Below, one piece after another: positions 8,782-18,039 of a stretch of 64,000 nt of DNA. The number at the start of each line of letters is the position of its first letter. The stretch's first letter is position 1. This stretch comes from Duganella sp. CF402 (lineage in GTDB: Bacteria > Pseudomonadota > Gammaproteobacteria > Burkholderiales > Burkholderiaceae_D). Where the stretch lies: contig NZ_FOBG01000001.1 of NCBI RefSeq assembly GCF_900109645.1, forward strand, positions 3,896,520 through 3,960,519. The letters run 5' to 3'. A program made the translations under genes and the position numbers. The notes under the pieces are model-generated. The model did not search any database and was not told the DNA's origin. It saw only the letters and a program-made list of their open reading frames with translations.

Positions 8782-9845
8782 TTTTTATTGTCCAAAGAAT
8801 TGTTTGCCATCGCCAGCGCGGCGCTGATGGCTTGCTCCATGCTGCCGCAATCGGCCTTGCCCAGGCCTTGCGCGGCGAGGTCCAGCGCGGTGCCGTGGTC
8901 AACCGAGGTGCGGATCAGCGGCAGGCCCAGCGTAATGTTGACGCCATTTCCGAACGTCGCGTATTTCAGTACCGGCAGTCCCTGGTCGTGATACATCGCC
9001 AACACACAGTCGGCGTCCTGCAGGTATTTCGGCTGGAACAGCGTGTCGGCCGGATACGGGCCGCGCGCATCGATGCCGCGCGCCTGCGCCGCTTGGATCG
9101 CCGGGGTGATGGTGTCGATTTCCTCGCGGCCCAGGTAGCCGTTCTCGCCCGCGTGCGGGTTCAGGCCGCACACCAGAATGCGCGGCGCGGCAATGCCGAA
9201 CTTGGTCTTCAGGTCGGCATCGATGATATCCAGCACCTGCGCCAGCCCGTCACGCGTAATCGCAGCGGACACGTCCTTCAGCGGCAGGTGGGTGGTGGCC
9301 AGCGCCACGCGCAACTGCTCACCGGAGCCAGCCTGCGGCCCGGCCAGCAGCATCACCACCTGCGGCGTGTTAGTCTTTTCAGCGAAGTATTCGGTGTGGC
9401 CGGAGAACTTCACGCCGGCATCGTTGATGGTGCTCTTTTGCAGCGGCGCGGTGACCACGGCCTCGAACCAGCCGGCCTTCACGCCCTCGATGGCGGCGTC
9501 CAGCGTATCAAGCACGGCGCGGCCGTTTTCCTTGTCCAGCTTACCCGGCACCACGTGCGCGCCCAGCGGCACGTCGATCACGCTAATGCGGTCCGGTCCG
9601 AAATGCGGCAAGCCGCCGTTGCGCACCGCCATCAGCGACAGCGCGGAGACTTTGATGTCGGGATCGATATCGTTGGCCGTCATGGCCAGGAAGGCGGCGT
9701 CGCCCAGCAGCACGCAATTGACGTCGTGCCGGCGGGCCCACGCCGCGCGGATGGAGATTTCCGGACCGATGCCGGCCGGTTCACCGACCGTCACGGCAAT
9801 GGCGGGGCGCACTCCCGGGCGCCGTGTGGATGAAGTGGCGCTCAC
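8778..9845 (-). CDS. pdxA: 4-hydroxythreonine-4-phosphate dehydrogenase PdxA
   Basis: PdxA oxidises 4-phosphohydroxy-L-threonine with NAD in the DXP-dependent pyridoxal phosphate pathway. The 355 residues show [12 protein letters not shown] at the N-terminus, [10 protein letters not shown] in the middle and the metal-binding stretch [12 protein letters not shown]. The start codon is GTG at 9845, supported by AAAGGGGAG a few bases upstream. The gene lies 18 bases after the surA stop and overlaps rsmA by four bases. Confidence 0.96.
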   Translation of the reverse strand: MSATSSTRRPGVRPAIAVTVGEPAGIGPEISIRAAWARRHDVNCVLLGDAAFLAMTANDIDPDIKVSALSLMAVRNGGLPHFGPDRISVIDVPLGAHVVPGKLDKENGRAVLDTLDAAIEGVKAGWFEAVVTAPLQKSTINDAGVKFSGHTEYFAEKTNTPQVVMLLAGPQAGSGEQLRVALATTHLPLKDVSAAITRDGLAQVLDIIDADLKTKFGIAAPRILVCGLNPHAGENGYLGREEIDTITPAIQAAQARGIDARGPYPADTLFQPKYLQDADCVLAMYHDQGLPVLKYATFGNGVNITLGLPLIRTSVDHGTALDLAAQGLGKADCGSMEQAISAALAMANNSLDNKK

Positions 9846-9863
9846 TCGTGCTCCCCTTTCGTC

Positions 9864-11339
9864 TTACTTGTTGGCAGCGTTGGCTGCCTTGTCGTCTTCG
9901 TTGCGGTACTCGACGTAAGCGCGGTCGCGCACTTCACGCTGCCAGCTTTCGGCCGCTTCTTCCATCTTGCGCTCGCGCAGCGCCTGGCGGGCGTTGTTGC
10001 GCTCGCGCTCTTTCGAGACGTCGTCGCTCTTACGCTCCAGCACCTGGATCAGGTGCAAGCCGAAACTGGTTTCGACCGGCTCGCTGACCTCGCCGATTTT
10101 CAGGTTGTTCATTGCCGCTTCGAACTCCGGCATGGTGTCGCCCGGATACAGCCAGCCCAGGTCGCCGCCCTTGGAGGCCGAACCGTCGTTCGACACCAGG
10201 CGCGCCAGGTCTTCGAACTTGGCGGCGTTGTTGTCGAGGCGTTCCTTCAGCTCCATCAGCTTGCGCTTGGCGTCGGCCGCGCTCATGGCCGGCGTCACCT
10301 TGATCAGGATGTGGCGCGCGTGGGTCTGCTGCACCGAGGCCACGGCTTGCGCCTCGGCCAGGCTGCGGCGGTCGACCGCCTTCAGGATGTGGAAGGCGCC
10401 GGTGCTCTTGATGATCGGCGTCACCTGGCCGGCCTTCAGCTTGGTCAGCGCTTCGGCAAACACCGGCGGCAGGCGCTCAGGCTGGCGCCAGCCGACCACG
10501 CCGCCCTGCAGCGCGTCGCTGGCGTCCGAGTAGGTGGCGGCCATCTTGGCGAAGTCGGCGCCGGTGCGCAGCTGGCGCATCACTTCCTCGGCGCGCGCGC
10601 GGCGCTGGGCGATCACTTCGGCGGTGGCGTTGTCCGGAATGCGGATCATGATCTGCGAGATGTTGATCTCGAACTGCTCGGCGGCAGCGGCTTTCTCGGC
10701 CGCCACGAAGCTGTCCACCTCGGCGTCGGAAATCTGGATCTTGGCGTCGACTTCATGCTCGCGCAGGCGCTGCATGATGATCTCTTCGCGGATCTCTTCG
10801 CGGAAGGAGGCGTATGGCGTACCGTCTTTTTCCATCTGGTCGCGCAGCTGCTGCACGTTCAGCTTTTGCGCTTCGGCGATGCGGCCGATGGCGCGGTCCA
10901 GTTGCAGGTCGTCCACGCGCACGCCCATTTCCTTGGCCATCTGCAGCTGCGAGCGCTCGACGATCATGCGTTCCAGCAGCTGGCGGCGCAGGTCGGCCGG
11001 CGACGGCATCTGCACGTTCTGCGCCTTCATGCGGGCGGTCGCGGTCTTGATGCGGTTGCTCAGTTCACGCTGGGTAATGACGTCGTCATTGACCACCACC
11101 ACGATCGCGTCGATCGCCACGTTGCCCGATTCGCCCGGCGGGATGAAACCGGCGCCATCTTTCTTCGCGGCCGGGGCGGCGGCTGCGGCCGGGGCGGCGG
11201 CAGCGGGTGCGGCGGCTGGCGCAGGCACAGCGGCCGGCTCAGGCTTCTTCTTCGACGAGAACAGGCTACAACCGCTGAGCGCGGCCGTGCACAACAGGAC
11301 TGCGAGGAGTTTCATCTGATACTTACTGGCATTACGCAT
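9864..11339 (-). CDS. surA: Periplasmic chaperone/peptidyl-prolyl isomerase SurA, with a lipobox
   Basis: SurA escorts unfolded outer-membrane proteins, including LptD, through the periplasm to BAM. The 491 residues contain the SurA N domain (about 75-195) and two parvulin domains (about 220-315, with GGVVGWRQPERLP, and 335-440, with HARHILIKV and GGDLGWLYPGD). Unusually, the signal peptide ends LLCTAALSGCS, a good lipobox with Cys24. It is followed by a Pro/Ala-rich linker of about 35 residues, whereas E. coli SurA is soluble. An internal ATG at 11315 would start exactly at MKLLAVLLCTAALSGC and may be the true start; neither site has a strong ribosome binding site. Confidence 0.93.
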   Translation of the reverse strand: MRNASKYQMKLLAVLLCTAALSGCSLFSSKKKPEPAAVPAPAAAPAAAAPAAAAAPAAKKDGAGFIPPGESGNVAIDAIVVVVNDDVITQRELSNRIKTATARMKAQNVQMPSPADLRRQLLERMIVERSQLQMAKEMGVRVDDLQLDRAIGRIAEAQKLNVQQLRDQMEKDGTPYASFREEIREEIIMQRLREHEVDAKIQISDAEVDSFVAAEKAAAAEQFEINISQIMIRIPDNATAEVIAQRRARAEEVMRQLRTGADFAKMAATYSDASDALQGGVVGWRQPERLPPVFAEALTKLKAGQVTPIIKSTGAFHILKAVDRRSLAEAQAVASVQQTHARHILIKVTPAMSAADAKRKLMELKERLDNNAAKFEDLARLVSNDGSASKGGDLGWLYPGDTMPEFEAAMNNLKIGEVSEPVETSFGLHLIQVLERKSDDVSKERERNNARQALRERKMEEAAESWQREVRDRAYVEYRNEDDKAANAANK

Positions 11340-11393
11340 GTTTAGGAACGCTCAAGAGGTGTAAAAAAAATTCAAACGGAAGTGTACATGGTG

Positions 11394-13640
11394 TTAGCGG
11401 CCATAGCCCTCATTCAGGCGCTGGTAGCCCGGAATACTGCTCTTCATCGCTTCCAGCGGGCTGCCCACGCCCAGGTGCGACAGGCCGTTCAGCTCCAGCT
11501 GGAAGAAGATCTGGGTCGAGGCCTTGGTCGAGGTGGTCACGAAGCGCTGGGCGCCGGTGCGGAACACCCAGCAGTCGGCGTTGTACTCGAGGCCGACCAG
11601 GCTTTCCAGGATTTTCTTGTCCTGCACCGAATAGCTGACCCGGCCCACGCCATACCAGCGCTGGAAGATCGGCCACTGGCTCGACAGCTCGATATTCTTG
11701 AAGCTGTCGCGCAGGTAGCGGTAGCCCAGGTTCAGCACTTTCTTCGAGCCCGGAATCCATTGCGCGGTATAGCTTTCCGAGACGATGCGGCTCTGGCTCG
11801 GGTTGTACTGCACGGCGCTGTCGAAGGTCCAGGTTTCCGAGATGCGGCCAGTGGCGGCCAGCAGGATGTCGGAGTGGGCGTCGACCACCGGCGTCGACGA
11901 CGCCAGCTGCACCTTCTGGTCGCGGAAGTAGAAGCGCTGGCCGAACGCCAGGCGCAACGCTTCGGCGCCGTTGGCGTCGAGGAAGCGCGAGGTCAGCGCG
12001 GCGGTCAGCTGGTTGGCGTCGCCGATGCGGTCCGAACCGACGAAGCGGTTTTCGCTGAAGATCTGGCTGAAGTTGAAGGTGGCCGCGTCGGTGTCGAAGG
12101 TCGGGAACTTGCTCTGGTCGCGGTACGGCGTGTTCACGTAGAACAGGCGCGGTTCCAGCGTCTGGGTCATGTCCTTGCCGCCGAACTTGACGTCGCGCTC
12201 GAACACCAGCCCGGAATCGAGCGAGAAGGTCGGCACCGTGCGCGACAGGTTCTCGGCCTTCTGCGCGCCGAACGCGTCGAGCTGGTAGCTGGCCATGTTG
12301 ACCATCAGCTTGGGCGTGATGAAGTAGCTCGGTCCGATGATCGGGTAGCTCACCTGCGGAATTGCCACCAAGCGGGTGCCGTTGATCAGGGTCGGATGGT
12401 AGAAGCGGGTCAGCTCGGAGTCGACGGCCCAGTCGAAGCCGCCGGCGACGTCGTACTGCGCCGCGTGAAAATTCACGGCCGGCAGGCGGTCGTACGGGCG
12501 GGTGACGGTCAGCGACTTGTCGAACTCGGATTCCGGGTCCTGCAGCACCTGGTACTTCTGTACGCGCGCGGTCAGGGTCCAGAACTCGCCGTGGTAGTCG
12601 GTGCGCAGTTCGCGCAGCAGCTGGCGCTCGGTCGAGCTCGACACGGTCTTGGAGAAGTCGTTCGGATAGTTGTTATCCGAGGCGGCGCGGAAGTTCCAGC
12701 TGTACTCCCAGTCCTTGCTCAGGTCCTGGGTGTGGGTCGAGCGGATCATCCAGCGGTCGCTCTGCACGTCCGGATTGGCCTTGGCGTATTCGCGATCGTG
12801 CGGCAGGTATTCGAGGTAGGTCTCACCGTGGTACAAGCCGTTGTCGGTCTCGCCCAGGTAGCGGCCCAGCGCGCCGACCTGGATGCCGCGGTTGCCGATG
12901 ATTTTCGGGTACAGCGTCAAATCGCGGTTCGGCGCGATGTTGAAGTAGTACGGCACCACCAGCTCGGCGCCATTTTTCGAACCGAAGCCCGGCGTCGGCG
13001 ACAGCCAGCCGGAACGGCGTGCGCCCGACAGCGAGAACGACAAGGCCGGCGTGCCGATGATGGGCACGTCCTTGAAATAAATCAGCGTCTTGCCGGCGGT
13101 GCCAACGTCGCGGCCGGAGTCGAGATTGAGCGTGTCCGACTTCAGGTACCAGTCCGGGTCCGCGCTCTGGCAAGTGCTGTAGGTGCCGTTGACCACCACC
13201 GCCTCGTCTTCGTTGATGAAGTTGAGGCGTTCGGCCTTGCCGCGTGCGTGATTGGCTTCCAGCTGATAGGTCGGGTTGAGCATATAGCCCTTGCCGGTAT
13301 CCATGTTCAGCTTCAGTTCATCGCCGGTGAAATAGTCGCCGAAGCGCCAGATTTTCACATTGCCCTTGGCTTCGACTTCATCCTCGACCTGGCGGTAGCA
13401 GGCGGTATCGGCCTTGACCTTGGTCTTGTCCTTCACCAGTTCCGCATCGCGCTCCAGCGTGACTTCGCGCTCCGGGCGGCCGGTAATATCTTCGGCCTGG
13501 ATGACGGTGACAGCGTTCTTGTCCTCGACGCGCGGCGCGCGCTGCTTGGGCGGATTTTGGGCGTACGAAGGCAGCGCCGTGACGGTAAAGAGAGCGGACA
13601 GGGCATACGCCAAGCGCTTCGGTTTGGGCATGCGACTCAT
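11394..13640 (-). CDS. lptD: LPS-assembly protein LptD
   Basis: LptD is the outer-membrane beta-barrel that, with LptE, inserts lipopolysaccharide into the outer leaflet. I start it at 13640, where MSRMPKPKRLAYALSALF leads into a signal peptide ending PSYAQ. The same frame is open to 13733, but that start adds no recognisable sequence and almost abuts the divergent amgK. The N-terminal jellyroll domain (about 40-190) and long barrel domain are recognisable. Three Cys are visible in the mature protein (in TACYRQ, STCQSA and NADCWVF), whereas E. coli has four. It leads the lptD-surA-pdxA-rsmA operon. Confidence 0.95.
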   Translation of the reverse strand: MSRMPKPKRLAYALSALFTVTALPSYAQNPPKQRAPRVEDKNAVTVIQAEDITGRPEREVTLERDAELVKDKTKVKADTACYRQVEDEVEAKGNVKIWRFGDYFTGDELKLNMDTGKGYMLNPTYQLEANHARGKAERLNFINEDEAVVVNGTYSTCQSADPDWYLKSDTLNLDSGRDVGTAGKTLIYFKDVPIIGTPALSFSLSGARRSGWLSPTPGFGSKNGAELVVPYYFNIAPNRDLTLYPKIIGNRGIQVGALGRYLGETDNGLYHGETYLEYLPHDREYAKANPDVQSDRWMIRSTHTQDLSKDWEYSWNFRAASDNNYPNDFSKTVSSSTERQLLRELRTDYHGEFWTLTARVQKYQVLQDPESEFDKSLTVTRPYDRLPAVNFHAAQYDVAGGFDWAVDSELTRFYHPTLINGTRLVAIPQVSYPIIGPSYFITPKLMVNMASYQLDAFGAQKAENLSRTVPTFSLDSGLVFERDVKFGGKDMTQTLEPRLFYVNTPYRDQSKFPTFDTDAATFNFSQIFSENRFVGSDRIGDANQLTAALTSRFLDANGAEALRLAFGQRFYFRDQKVQLASSTPVVDAHSDILLAATGRISETWTFDSAVQYNPSQSRIVSESYTAQWIPGSKKVLNLGYRYLRDSFKNIELSSQWPIFQRWYGVGRVSYSVQDKKILESLVGLEYNADCWVFRTGAQRFVTTSTKASTQIFFQLELNGLSHLGVGSPLEAMKSSIPGYQRLNEGYGR

Positions 13641-13739
13641 GAAAAGAAGGAACCAGGCACCATGAAAGGCGATTTTTTGATTTGAATCCCTTATTATATG
13701 GGAATCTTCACCTGACGCCGGTTTCCTCGGCATGCTTCA

Positions 13740-14783
13740 ATGTCTTTATTACAGAATTTAACTTCCGATACACGCCTGGCACTGGCGGTAACCTGGCTGC
13801 GCGGCCTGAATGTGGTCGACGTGGAAAGCTTGCGCCCGGCTTCGGCCGACGCCAGCTTCCGCCGTTATTTCCGTGTCAACGTTTTGCCAGAACAGCAAGC
13901 CGCGCTGGGCCAGACCCTGATCGTCATGGACGCACCGCCGGAGCGCGAAAACGTGCTGGGCTTTGTCAAAGTTGATGAAATGCTCACGCATGCCGGCGTC
14001 ACCGTGCCGCGCATCATCGCCACCGATTACGAAGCCGGCCTGATGCTGCTGTCCGACCTGGGCACCACCACCTATCTGGCGGCGCTGAACCACGACAATG
14101 CCTCGACCATGTACGCCGAAGCGCTGGAAGCGCTGGTGAAATTCCAGCTGACCAGCCGTCCCGACGTGCTGCCGGAATACGACCGCGCCTTCCTGCTGCG
14201 CGAGATGAACCTGTTCCCCGAGTGGTACATCGGCCAGCACCTGAAAGCCACGCTGACCGACAAGCAGGCGGCCGAACTGCAAGGCGTGTTCGACGCCATC
14301 CTCGCCAACGTCACCGCGCAAGCGCAGGTGTACGTGCACCGCGACTACCATTCGCGCAACCTGATGGTGGTCGACGCCGGCAATCCGGGCGTGCTCGATT
14401 TCCAGGATGCGCTGTACGGCCCGATGACCTACGACCTGGCCTCGCTGCTGCGCGACGCCTATGTGTCGTGGGACGAAGAGCTGGTGCTGGACTGGGCCAT
14501 CCGCTACTGGCAGCACGCCAAGTCGCTGGGCCTGCCGGTCAACGCCGACATCGACGCCTTCTACAAGGACTTCGAATACATGGCGCTGCAGCGCCACCTG
14601 AAAATCCTTGGCCTGTTCTGCCGCCTGAACTACCGCGACGGCAAAGCCCAGTATCTGGACGACCTGCCAACCGTGATGGAATACGTGCGCAAGACCGCCG
14701 GCCGCTACAAAGACCTGAAGCCGCTGGTACGCCTGCTCGACCTGCTGGAAGATACCAAGCCGCAAGTCGGCTACACCTTCTGA
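13740..14783 (+). CDS. amgK: AmgK-type amino sugar kinase (aminoglycoside phosphotransferase fold)
   Basis: The predicted reaction is phosphorylation of N-acetylmuramate/N-acetylglucosamine at C1 in the MurU peptidoglycan recycling route, which bypasses de novo UDP-MurNAc synthesis. The 347 residues carry the phosphotransferase catalytic loop YVHRDYHSRNLMVV and the metal motif LDFQDALYGPMTYDLASLL. The assignment rests mainly on context: murU follows 10 bases downstream and lptD is divergent, the same arrangement as in Pseudomonas putida. No good ribosome binding site is visible before this ATG. Confidence 0.88.
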   Translation: MSLLQNLTSDTRLALAVTWLRGLNVVDVESLRPASADASFRRYFRVNVLPEQQAALGQTLIVMDAPPERENVLGFVKVDEMLTHAGVTVPRIIATDYEAGLMLLSDLGTTTYLAALNHDNASTMYAEALEALVKFQLTSRPDVLPEYDRAFLLREMNLFPEWYIGQHLKATLTDKQAAELQGVFDAILANVTAQAQVYVHRDYHSRNLMVVDAGNPGVLDFQDALYGPMTYDLASLLRDAYVSWDEELVLDWAIRYWQHAKSLGLPVNADIDAFYKDFEYMALQRHLKILGLFCRLNYRDGKAQYLDDLPTVMEYVRKTAGRYKDLKPLVRLLDLLEDTKPQVGYTF

Positions 14784-14793
14784 GGACCGGCGC

Positions 14794-15528
14794 ATGAAAG
14801 CGATGATTTTCGCCGCCGGTCGCGGTGAGCGCATGCGTCCACTGACCGACACCACGCCCAAGCCGCTGCTCAAGGTGCGCGGCCGGCCGCTGATCGTCTG
14901 GCACATCCTGAATCTGGTGAAAGCCGGGATCACCGAGATCGTTATCAATCACGCGCATTTGGGCGGCCAGATTGAGCAGACGCTGGGCGACGGCAGCCAG
15001 TTCGGCGCCAAGCTGCTGTACTCGCACGAAGAGACCGCGCTGGAAACGGCGGGGGGCATCGCCAAGGCGCGCCACCTGCTGGGCGAGGAACCGTTCGTGG
15101 CCATCTCCGGCGACATCTACACGCCCTACTTCGACTTCGAGCAAGTGAAGGACGTCCTGCACGACAAGGACATGTGGGGCAATCCCTACCCGGCCGACAA
15201 GCGCGATATCTGCTGGCTGTACATGGTGCCGAATCCCGACTGGCATCCGGAGGGCGACTTCGGCATGAACATGTACACGCTGACCAACGACGGCTCGCCG
15301 AAATGGACCTTCGGGAATATCGGCGTGTACCGCATGGAGATGTTTGACCGCATCGCCGCCGGCGAGTACGCCAAGCTTGGCCCGCTGATCCGCGAATATG
15401 CGGACAAGAAGCAGGTCGGCGGCGAAGTGTATCAAGGCGAGTGGCACAACGTCGGCACCGTCACGCAGCTGGACCTGCTGAATGCACCGCTGGCAGCGCT
15501 GGTCCCGGCCGGCAAGGGCGTGCAGTGA
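14794..15528 (+). CDS. murU: N-acetylmuramate alpha-1-phosphate uridylyltransferase MurU
   Basis: MurU converts MurNAc-1-phosphate and UTP to UDP-MurNAc, the second step after AmgK in cell-wall recycling. The 244-residue nucleotidyltransferase starts MKAMIFAAGRGERMRPLTD, the signature loop for nucleotide binding, followed by TPKPLLKVRGRPLI and the metal-binding GDIYTPY. It lies 10 bases after amgK, and its TGA overlaps the ATG of pepP as TGATG. Confidence 0.92.
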   Translation: MKAMIFAAGRGERMRPLTDTTPKPLLKVRGRPLIVWHILNLVKAGITEIVINHAHLGGQIEQTLGDGSQFGAKLLYSHEETALETAGGIAKARHLLGEEPFVAISGDIYTPYFDFEQVKDVLHDKDMWGNPYPADKRDICWLYMVPNPDWHPEGDFGMNMYTLTNDGSPKWTFGNIGVYRMEMFDRIAAGEYAKLGPLIREYADKKQVGGEVYQGEWHNVGTVTQLDLLNAPLAALVPAGKGVQ

Positions 15529-16907
15529 TGACGGCCGCCGCCAGCACCGCCGCTGCAACCGCTGGCGCGGCGACGGGCGCGGCGCAGCTCGACATCGCCG
15601 GCTACGCCGCCCGCCGCGCGCGCCTGCTGGCGCAAATGGCACCGGGGTCAGTGGCCGTGCTGCCGACCGCACCGGAAGTCGCGCGCAACAGCGACAGCGA
15701 TTACCCGTACCGCCACGACAGCTACTTCTACTACCTGACCGGCTTCACCGAACCGGAAGCGCTGGTGGTGCTGATCGCCGCCGCAGGCGAAACGCCCGCA
15801 CGCGCCATCCTGTTCTGCCGCGAGAAAAACCTCGACCGCGAAATCTGGGACGGCTATCGCTACGGACCTGAAGCCGCACGCGAGGCCTTCGGCTTCGACC
15901 AGGCGCACGCCATCGAAACGCTGGATGAGCAAATGGCCACCCTGCTGTCCAACGCGCCAGCGCTGTACTACCCGCTGGGCGGAAAACTCGATGCGCGCGT
16001 AGCAGGCTGGCTGTCCGCTGTGCGCGCCAAATCGCGCACCGGCGTCACACCGCCCGCATCCACGGTCGACCTGCTGCCGCTGCTGGACGAAATGCGCCTG
16101 CTGAAAGACGATAGCGAACAAGCCACCATGCTGCGCGCCGCCACCATCTCGGCGCAAGCGCACATCCGCGCCATGCGCGCGGCCCGCGTTGGCTGCCATG
16201 AATACGAACTGGAAGCGGAACTGCTGTACGAATTCCGCCGCAACGGCGCGCAGGCGCCAGCCTACACTTCCATCGTCGCAGCGGGTGCCAATGCCTGCGT
16301 GCTGCACTACAACGCCAACAACGCGCAGTCGAAAGACGGTGACCTGGTGCTGATCGACGCCGGCTGCGAGCTCGATGGCTACGCCTCCGACATCACGCGC
16401 ACCTTCCCGGTCAACGGTCGTTTCAGCGAACCGCAAAAGCGCCTGTATCAACTGGTGCTGGCAGCGCAAGCCGCCGCGCTGAACGCCATCGCCCCCGGCC
16501 TGCCCTACTCCGGCGCGCACGAAGCGGCGGTCAAGGTGCTGGCGCAAGGCATGCTGGATCTCGGCCTGCTGAAAGGCACGCTGGACGAAGTTATCGCCAA
16601 CAAGACCTACCTGCAGTTCTACATGCACGGCACCGGCCACTGGCTGGGCATGGACGTGCACGACGTCGGCCAGTACCGCGACGTCACGCAAGCCGACAAG
16701 CCGTCGCGCGCGCTGCAAGCGGGCATGGTGGTGACAGTCGAACCGGGCATCTACGTGCGTCCGGCGGAAGGCGTGCCGGAGGAATACTGGAACATCGGCA
16801 TCCGCATCGAAGACGACGTGCTGGTGACGGCCGGCGGCTACACCATCCTGAGCGCAGCAGCGCCCAAGACCGTGGCCGAGATTGAAGCATTGATGCAGCA
16901 TGACTGA
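15528..16907 (+). CDS. pepP: Xaa-Pro aminopeptidase (aminopeptidase P)
   Basis: This enzyme removes N-terminal residues that precede proline. The ATG at 15528 overlaps the murU stop and gives 459 residues. The frame is open further upstream, but that part lies inside murU. The M24 'pita-bread' metal ligands are visible in order: Asp in LIDAGCELDGYASDITR (two Asp), His in GTGHWLGMDVHDVG, Glu in TVEPGIYV and Glu in IRIEDDVLVT. The N-terminal creatinase-like domain starts near residue 15. The pepP-ubiH pairing is conserved in Proteobacteria and is seen here too, with an eight-base overlap. Confidence 0.96.
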   Translation: MTAAASTAAATAGAATGAAQLDIAGYAARRARLLAQMAPGSVAVLPTAPEVARNSDSDYPYRHDSYFYYLTGFTEPEALVVLIAAAGETPARAILFCREKNLDREIWDGYRYGPEAAREAFGFDQAHAIETLDEQMATLLSNAPALYYPLGGKLDARVAGWLSAVRAKSRTGVTPPASTVDLLPLLDEMRLLKDDSEQATMLRAATISAQAHIRAMRAARVGCHEYELEAELLYEFRRNGAQAPAYTSIVAAGANACVLHYNANNAQSKDGDLVLIDAGCELDGYASDITRTFPVNGRFSEPQKRLYQLVLAAQAAALNAIAPGLPYSGAHEAAVKVLAQGMLDLGLLKGTLDEVIANKTYLQFYMHGTGHWLGMDVHDVGQYRDVTQADKPSRALQAGMVVTVEPGIYVRPAEGVPEEYWNIGIRIEDDVLVTAGGYTILSAAAPKTVAEIEALMQHD

Positions 16908-18039
16908 ACTGGACTACGACATCGCCATCTGCGGCGCGGGACCGGCCGGCATGGCGCTGGCGGCGCTGCTGGTCAGGCGCGGCGTGGCGGCAAGCCGCAT
17001 CGCGCTGATTGATGCGAAGACGCTGGAACAAGCCGGTAAGGATCCGCGCTCGCTGGCGCTATCGTGGGGCAGCCGGCAGATACTGGAACCCATCGGCGGC
17101 TGGCCTGCTGCGGCCACCGCCATCGAGCAGATACACGTTTCGCGCCGCGGACAGTTCGGGCGCAGCATGATCGACCGCAAGGACTACGATTTGCCGGCGC
17201 TGGGTTATGTGAGCCGCTACGGCCACTTGGTCAGCGCACTGGGCGCGGTGTGCGAACGCGCCGGCATCGCCTCGTTGCGTCCCGCGCGCGTTGAAGCGCT
17301 CGACGAATCGGAAGATGCCGTGACGCTCACGCTCAGCGTCGGCGACAAAGCCCAAACGCTGCGCGCCGCCATTGTGGTGCAGGCCGAGGGCGGGCTATTC
17401 AACGAACAGCAAACCCGCGCCACCAACCGCGACTACGAACAGACCGCGATCATCGCGCAAGTACGCAGCAGCGCACCGCCCCCGCATCGCGCCTACGAAC
17501 GCTTTACGGAACAAGGCCCGCTGGCATTGCTGCCGCAGGATGATGAGTATTCACTGGTGTGGTGCGTACGCCCGCATACCGCCGCCGAATTGCAAGCATT
17601 GAACGACGCCGACTTCCTGCAAGCGCTGGGCGCAGCCTTCGGCGACCGCGTGGGTCGCTTCACGCACGCCACGGCGCGTCTTGCCTTCCCGTTGGGATTG
17701 AACGCCGATCCGCGCAGTTCGACACGCACCGTCGCCATCGGCAACGCAGCGCAAACGCTGCATCCGGTGGCGGGGCAAGGATTGAACCTAGGCCTGCGCG
17801 ACGTGACCGTGCTGGCACGCCTGCTGGCACACGGCGCGACGCCAACGATGCTGTCGCAATTCACCGAACTACGCCAGCGCGACCGCAACACCACCGTGCG
17901 CATCACCGACACGATGGCGCGTATCTTCGCCAACGACTCGCCAGCCCAATCACTGCTAGGCCTTTCGCTGGCCGCCATCGACATCATCAGCCCTGCCCGC
18001 AGTCTGCTGGCGGAACTGATGATGTACGGCCACCGCTAA
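16900..18039 (+). CDS. ubiH: UbiH-type FAD-dependent ubiquinone hydroxylase
   Basis: This flavin monooxygenase is predicted to hydroxylate a polyprenyl-phenol ring during ubiquinone synthesis. The 379 residues have the N-terminal FAD motif DIAICGAGPAGMALA and the UbiH/COQ6 signature GNAAQTLHPVAGQGLNLGLRDV near residue 285. It overlaps pepP, as in the E. coli pepP-ubiH operon, which supports UbiH over UbiI or UbiF, although these paralogues are hard to tell apart by eye. It ends directly against the SDR gene, convergent, with no intergenic base. Confidence 0.85.
   Translation: MTELDYDIAICGAGPAGMALAALLVRRGVAASRIALIDAKTLEQAGKDPRSLALSWGSRQILEPIGGWPAAATAIEQIHVSRRGQFGRSMIDRKDYDLPALGYVSRYGHLVSALGAVCERAGIASLRPARVEALDESEDAVTLTLSVGDKAQTLRAAIVVQAEGGLFNEQQTRATNRDYEQTAIIAQVRSSAPPPHRAYERFTEQGPLALLPQDDEYSLVWCVRPHTAAELQALNDADFLQALGAAFGDRVGRFTHATARLAFPLGLNADPRSSTRTVAIGNAAQTLHPVAGQGLNLGLRDVTVLARLLAHGATPTMLSQFTELRQRDRNTTVRITDTMARIFANDSPAQSLLGLSLAAIDIISPARSLLAELMMYGHR

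Noticed and set aside
13641..13733. Longer N-terminus for lptD
   Set aside because: It would place a non-signal segment before a normal signal peptide and leave almost no space for the divergent amgK promoter.
15441..15527. Upstream extension of pepP into murU
   Set aside because: The extra residues are not homologous, and the ATG at 15528 overlapping the murU stop is the natural coupled start.
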